From NCBI GenBank assembly GCA_001916715.1, contig MNSZ01000053.1:1-6435 (forward strand): a DNA stretch of 6,435 nt. Reading direction: 5' to 3'. The translations under genes were made by a program, and so were the position numbers. Shown here piece after piece: positions 5,143-6,435 of the stretch. The notes under the pieces are model-generated. The model was given only the letters and a program-made list of their open reading frames with translations. It searched no databases and was not told the DNA's origin. The stretch is from Firmicutes bacterium CAG:24053_14. Its GTDB lineage: Bacteria > Bacillota > Clostridia > Oscillospirales > Oscillospiraceae. Position 1 is the stretch's first letter; each line of letters begins with the position of its first letter.

Positions 5143-5322
5143 ATGGAATGGTTGCTCTGTCCGATTTGCAAAAATAAAACCAGAATTAAGCTGCGCGCTG
5201 ATACGGTACTGGAATATTTCCCGCTTTATTGCCCCAAGTGTAAACAAGAAACTCTGATATATGTAAAACAATTCAATACGAAAATTATCAAAGAGCCAGA
5301 CGCACAGACGCAGAGCCGATAA
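5143..5322 (+). CDS. cysteine-rich KTR domain protein
   Basis: This 59-residue zinc-ribbon-like protein begins MEWLLCPICKNKTR. Two CPxC knuckles (Cys6/Cys9 and Cys30/Cys33) are 20 residues apart and would bind one zinc ion. The Lys-Thr-Arg (12-14) after the first knuckle gives the family its name. The end IKEPDAQTQSR is also typical of the family. Such proteins are common passengers beside resistance or regulatory cargo in Firmicutes conjugative elements; their function is unknown. The start is uncertain. ATG at 5143 begins the conserved part, while in-frame ATGs at 5134 and 5128 and a GTG at 5107 lie upstream, and none has a clear Shine-Dalgarno. Translation may depend on coupling to the BlaR1-like gene, which ends at 5122. 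It is the last gene of that operon; its stop codon is part of the terminator stem. Confidence 0.8.
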   Translation: MEWLLCPICKNKTRIKLRADTVLEYFPLYCPKCKQETLIYVKQFNTKIIKEPDAQTQSR

Positions 5323-5358
5323 CCCGTTAGCCATTAGGTGCGGATTATCGGCTCTTTT
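5312..5358 (+). terminator. intrinsic terminator of the blaI-blaR1-KTR operon
   Basis: AGAGCCGATAA (5312-5322) and TTATCGGCTCT (5345-5355) are perfectly complementary over 11 bp, with a 22-base loop, and are followed by TTTTC. The left arm contains the last codons and the TAA of the KTR gene. This marks the right end of the AT-rich cargo transcription unit. Confidence 0.8.
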
Positions 5359-5371
5359 CATTTGATAATAG

Positions 5372-5420
5372 CTGCGCTGGCATTCACAACAAGACCGTTT
5401 TGTTCGGCCTTGCAGCGCAG
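5372..5420. repeat. hairpin with 8-bp closing stem, first of a back-to-back pair
   Basis: CTGCGCTG (5372-5379) and CAGCGCAG (5413-5420) are perfectly complementary. Inside, AACAA and TTGTT can form a second short stem. The next hairpin begins on the very next base (5421), so the two stems could stack. No T-run follows the first. Possible roles are a structured RNA, a junction remnant between cargo and backbone, or a terminator component. Confidence 0.45.
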
Positions 5421-5466
5421 AACGGCGGTTTTGAAATATTGCATTTCAAGCCGCCGTTTTCCTTTT
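5421..5466 (+). terminator. second terminator-like hairpin downstream of the cargo
   Basis: AACGGCGG (5421-5428) pairs perfectly with CCGCCGTT (5451-5458). The stem extends inward through TTGAAAT/ATTTCAA with a small bulge to a tiny loop, and TTTTCCTTTT follows. This is a strong + strand intrinsic terminator, redundant with the one at 5312-5358 and about 60 bases after it. It may insulate the backbone from cargo transcription. Confidence 0.6.
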
Positions 5467-5512
5467 GAAAAATTGGATTTACGGGGGGTGTGGTAAAGTC
5501 GCCTTTTTTTAA

Positions 5513-5548
5513 GGATACGGCGGTGTCCGAGGAGGTATCGCCGTGTCC
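5513..5548 (+). promoter_or_regulatory. stem-loop holding the leader ORF's ribosome binding site
   Basis: GGATACGGCG (5513-5522) pairs with CGCCGTGTCC (5539-5548), 10 bp with one wobble. The loop contains GAGGAGG (5529-5535), and the right arm contains the GTG (5543-5545) of the leader-like ORF. Folding would hide the start codon while displaying the Shine-Dalgarno, a layout reminiscent of translational control. Confidence 0.4.
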
Positions 5549-5599
5549 ATTTTGCTTTTTCATAGCGTTCATGATCTGCATCAGTTAAAAAAAGCGTAG
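5543..5599 (+). CDS. possible 18-residue leader peptide
   Basis: A GTG at 5543 with GAGGAGG (5529-5535) exactly 7 bases upstream opens a short frame of 18 codons plus TAG: MSILLFHSVHDLHQLKKA. The ribosome binding site is as good as those of the real genes here, which is the main support. The peptide has no recognised relatives and is mildly Leu/His rich. It ends about 70 bases before a strong terminator that precedes the sigma-like gene, so a leader role in attenuation is plausible. It could equally be a chance ORF or the remnant of a decayed gene. Confidence 0.35.
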   Translation: MSILLFHSVHDLHQLKKA

Positions 5600-5669
5600 C
5601 CCCTCCATCGGAGCAGTCCGGGCATGGATGCGAAATTTGTCAGTACATAAGCGAAAATAGTATTTCGTG

Positions 5670-5703
5670 CGCCCGTATAGCGCCATGCTATGCGGGCGTT
5701 TTT
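5670..5703 (+). terminator. strong terminator or attenuator upstream of the sigma-like gene
   Basis: The arms 5670-5681 and 5687-5698 pair over 12 bp (one wobble), with a 5-base loop, followed directly by TTTTT (5699-5703): a textbook intrinsic terminator. It ends 55 bases before the ATG of the sigma-like gene, with no clear promoter in between. It therefore either ends the upstream transcript or acts as an attenuator. GCATGG (5622-5627) is complementary to CCATGC (5683-5688) in the loop and right arm and could form a competing antiterminator pairing. Confidence 0.75.
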
Positions 5704-5757
5704 ATATGCCCATTTCAATCCGCACTCACCAACCACCTTTTGAAATGGAGGACAATT

Positions 5758-6177
5758 ATGACGACTATCAACCTGAAACGGTATTACCCCTATATGACCG
5801 AAAATGTGATGCTGGAAGTTTCGGACGAGATCGCCGCCACCCTCTCTATGGGAGGCCGCCTGTGCGACAGCTACAAGCGACAGAAGCGAAGAAATGGCGA
5901 GTGCTCGCTGGACACCGATCCCGGCTTTGAGGCCGACGTGCTCCGCCAGCCCATGACCCCGGACGAATACATTGAGGCACGGGAAACCACCTTTGCCCTC
6001 TATGACGCGCTGGCCCAGCTCCCGCCTACGCAGGCCCGGCGTGTGTACCAGCATTATCTTCTCGGCATGAGCAAGGCCGAGATCGCGGCAGCCGAGGGCG
6101 TTGGCCGGAGCCGCATCTGCTGCTCCATTGAGCGCGGGCTGGCCGCTATGAAAAATATTTTGAAAAAATCTCTGTAA
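5758..6177 (+). CDS. sigma-70 region 4-like protein of conjugative elements
   Basis: This 139-residue protein has ATG at 5758 with GGAGG (5747-5751) 6 bases upstream; a TTG at 5740 precedes that site and is disfavoured. The N-terminus (LKRYYPYMTENVMLEVSDEIAATL, residues 6-29) and the Arg/Lys-rich stretch with CSLDTD (40-54) resemble the short sigma-70-family proteins of Tn916/CTn-like elements. The C-terminal domain (about 79-139) is a region 4-type helix-turn-helix: ALAQLPPTQARRVYQHYLLGMSKAEIAAAEGVGRSRICCSIERGLAAMKNIL, with recognition helix around residues 115-126. It lacks a complete region 2, so whether it acts as a sigma factor or only as a DNA-binding activator is unclear. In such elements these genes lie near the excision/integration end, and control of transfer or recombination genes is the usual inference. 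Composition returns to the GC-rich backbone type. Confidence 0.78.
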   Translation: MTTINLKRYYPYMTENVMLEVSDEIAATLSMGGRLCDSYKRQKRRNGECSLDTDPGFEADVLRQPMTPDEYIEARETTFALYDALAQLPPTQARRVYQHYLLGMSKAEIAAAEGVGRSRICCSIERGLAAMKNILKKSL

Positions 6178-6435
6178 GAGGGAGTACATTTGCCCCCGAA
6201 ACCTCCTGATAGGTGAGAGGATTTTCTTCCTCGCCTTGAAAACTGAATAGACAGTATTCCCGATACGAAATCCGCGTGATAGCGACGTAAGGTGCGCCGC
6301 CACGACAGCCAGGTGATGGACAAGCTGGCCGAGCGATCAACGCAGCCTTTGACCCGGTGCTGGCAAACCGGGCGCGAGGACAGCGCGGAGGATAATGAAA
6401 CTTGCTCACGCCCTCCCACAGACTTGAGGGGGAGT
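6178..6435. other. 258 bases with no assignable gene
   Basis: After the sigma-like gene no convincing terminator or complete gene is seen. A frame open from about 6280 to the window end (ATG at 6316, MDKLAERSTQPLTRCWQTG...) has no proper ribosome binding site and no recognised domain. GGAGG (6387-6391) precedes ATG at 6395, only 3 bases away, starting a 10-residue frame that ends at 6427 (MKLAHALPQT). CCCTC (6411-6415) and GAGGG (6425-6429) could pair across that stop. The segment may be the leader region of the next gene, beyond the window. Confidence 0.4.

Noticed and set aside
5384..5581. Leftward 65-codon frame across the 5372-5460 hairpins
   Set aside because: It has no ribosome binding site, reads straight through a terminator hairpin and is not linked to a leftward promoter. 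A decayed gene is possible but not supported.
6225..6250. Likeness of the TTGAAAACTGAATA stretch to rRNA spacer sequences
   Set aside because: A short AT-rich match only; no rRNA or tRNA sequence adjoins it.
5581..6303. Leftward 240-codon frame opposite the sigma-like gene
   Set aside because: It is antisense to a protein with a recognisable helix-turn-helix and good start signals; no domain seen.

Overview
The window looks like part of an integrative conjugative or mobilizable element of the Tn1549/CTn type from a gut Clostridia species (Oscillospiraceae- or Lachnospiraceae-like). This rests on recognised protein families: a MobC accessory protein, a CD1845-type membrane protein, a MobA/VirD2 (MOBP-type) relaxase, a cysteine-rich KTR protein and a short element-type sigma-70-like protein. 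It also fits strong AGGAGG ribosome binding sites and the shift between GC-rich backbone and AT-richer cargo. No database search was possible, so family names come from motif recognition.

Layout. (1) 1-2496, GC-rich mobilization module on the + strand: a 57-residue acidic/basic protein, mobC (TTG start, overlapping), two perfect hairpins, a clear promoter, the CD1845-type membrane protein, then the relaxase. The relaxase has an ideal Shine-Dalgarno, but the codon at the start position reads ACG instead of ATG. (2) 2497-2650, a 150-base intergenic run of stacked inverted repeats that is a candidate oriT. (3) 2651-5360, AT-richer cargo: a leftward XRE regulator diverging from a rightward operon blaI-like / blaR1-like / KTR zinc ribbon, closed by a terminator. 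No beta-lactamase is present and the BlaR1-like sensor has no recognisable penicillin-binding domain. (4) 5361-5757, a 400-base stretch without a convincing large gene. It is rich in RNA structure: two back-to-back hairpins, a short leader-like ORF whose start lies in a stem, and a strong terminator 55 bases before the next gene. (5) 5758-6177, a sigma-70 region 4-like protein. (6) 6178-6435, no assignable gene.

How it may work together: MobC and the relaxase would form the relaxosome at an oriT in one of the hairpin-rich gaps. The membrane protein is co-transcribed with the relaxase. BlaI would repress its own operon until the BlaR1-like protease is triggered by an unknown external signal. 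The sigma-like protein probably controls the element's transfer or excision genes and appears to sit behind an attenuator. No T4SS, integrase or resistance gene lies inside the window.

The most notable items are a related palindromic motif after each gene of the mob module, the ACG in place of the relaxase start codon, and the leader/terminator arrangement before the sigma-like gene.
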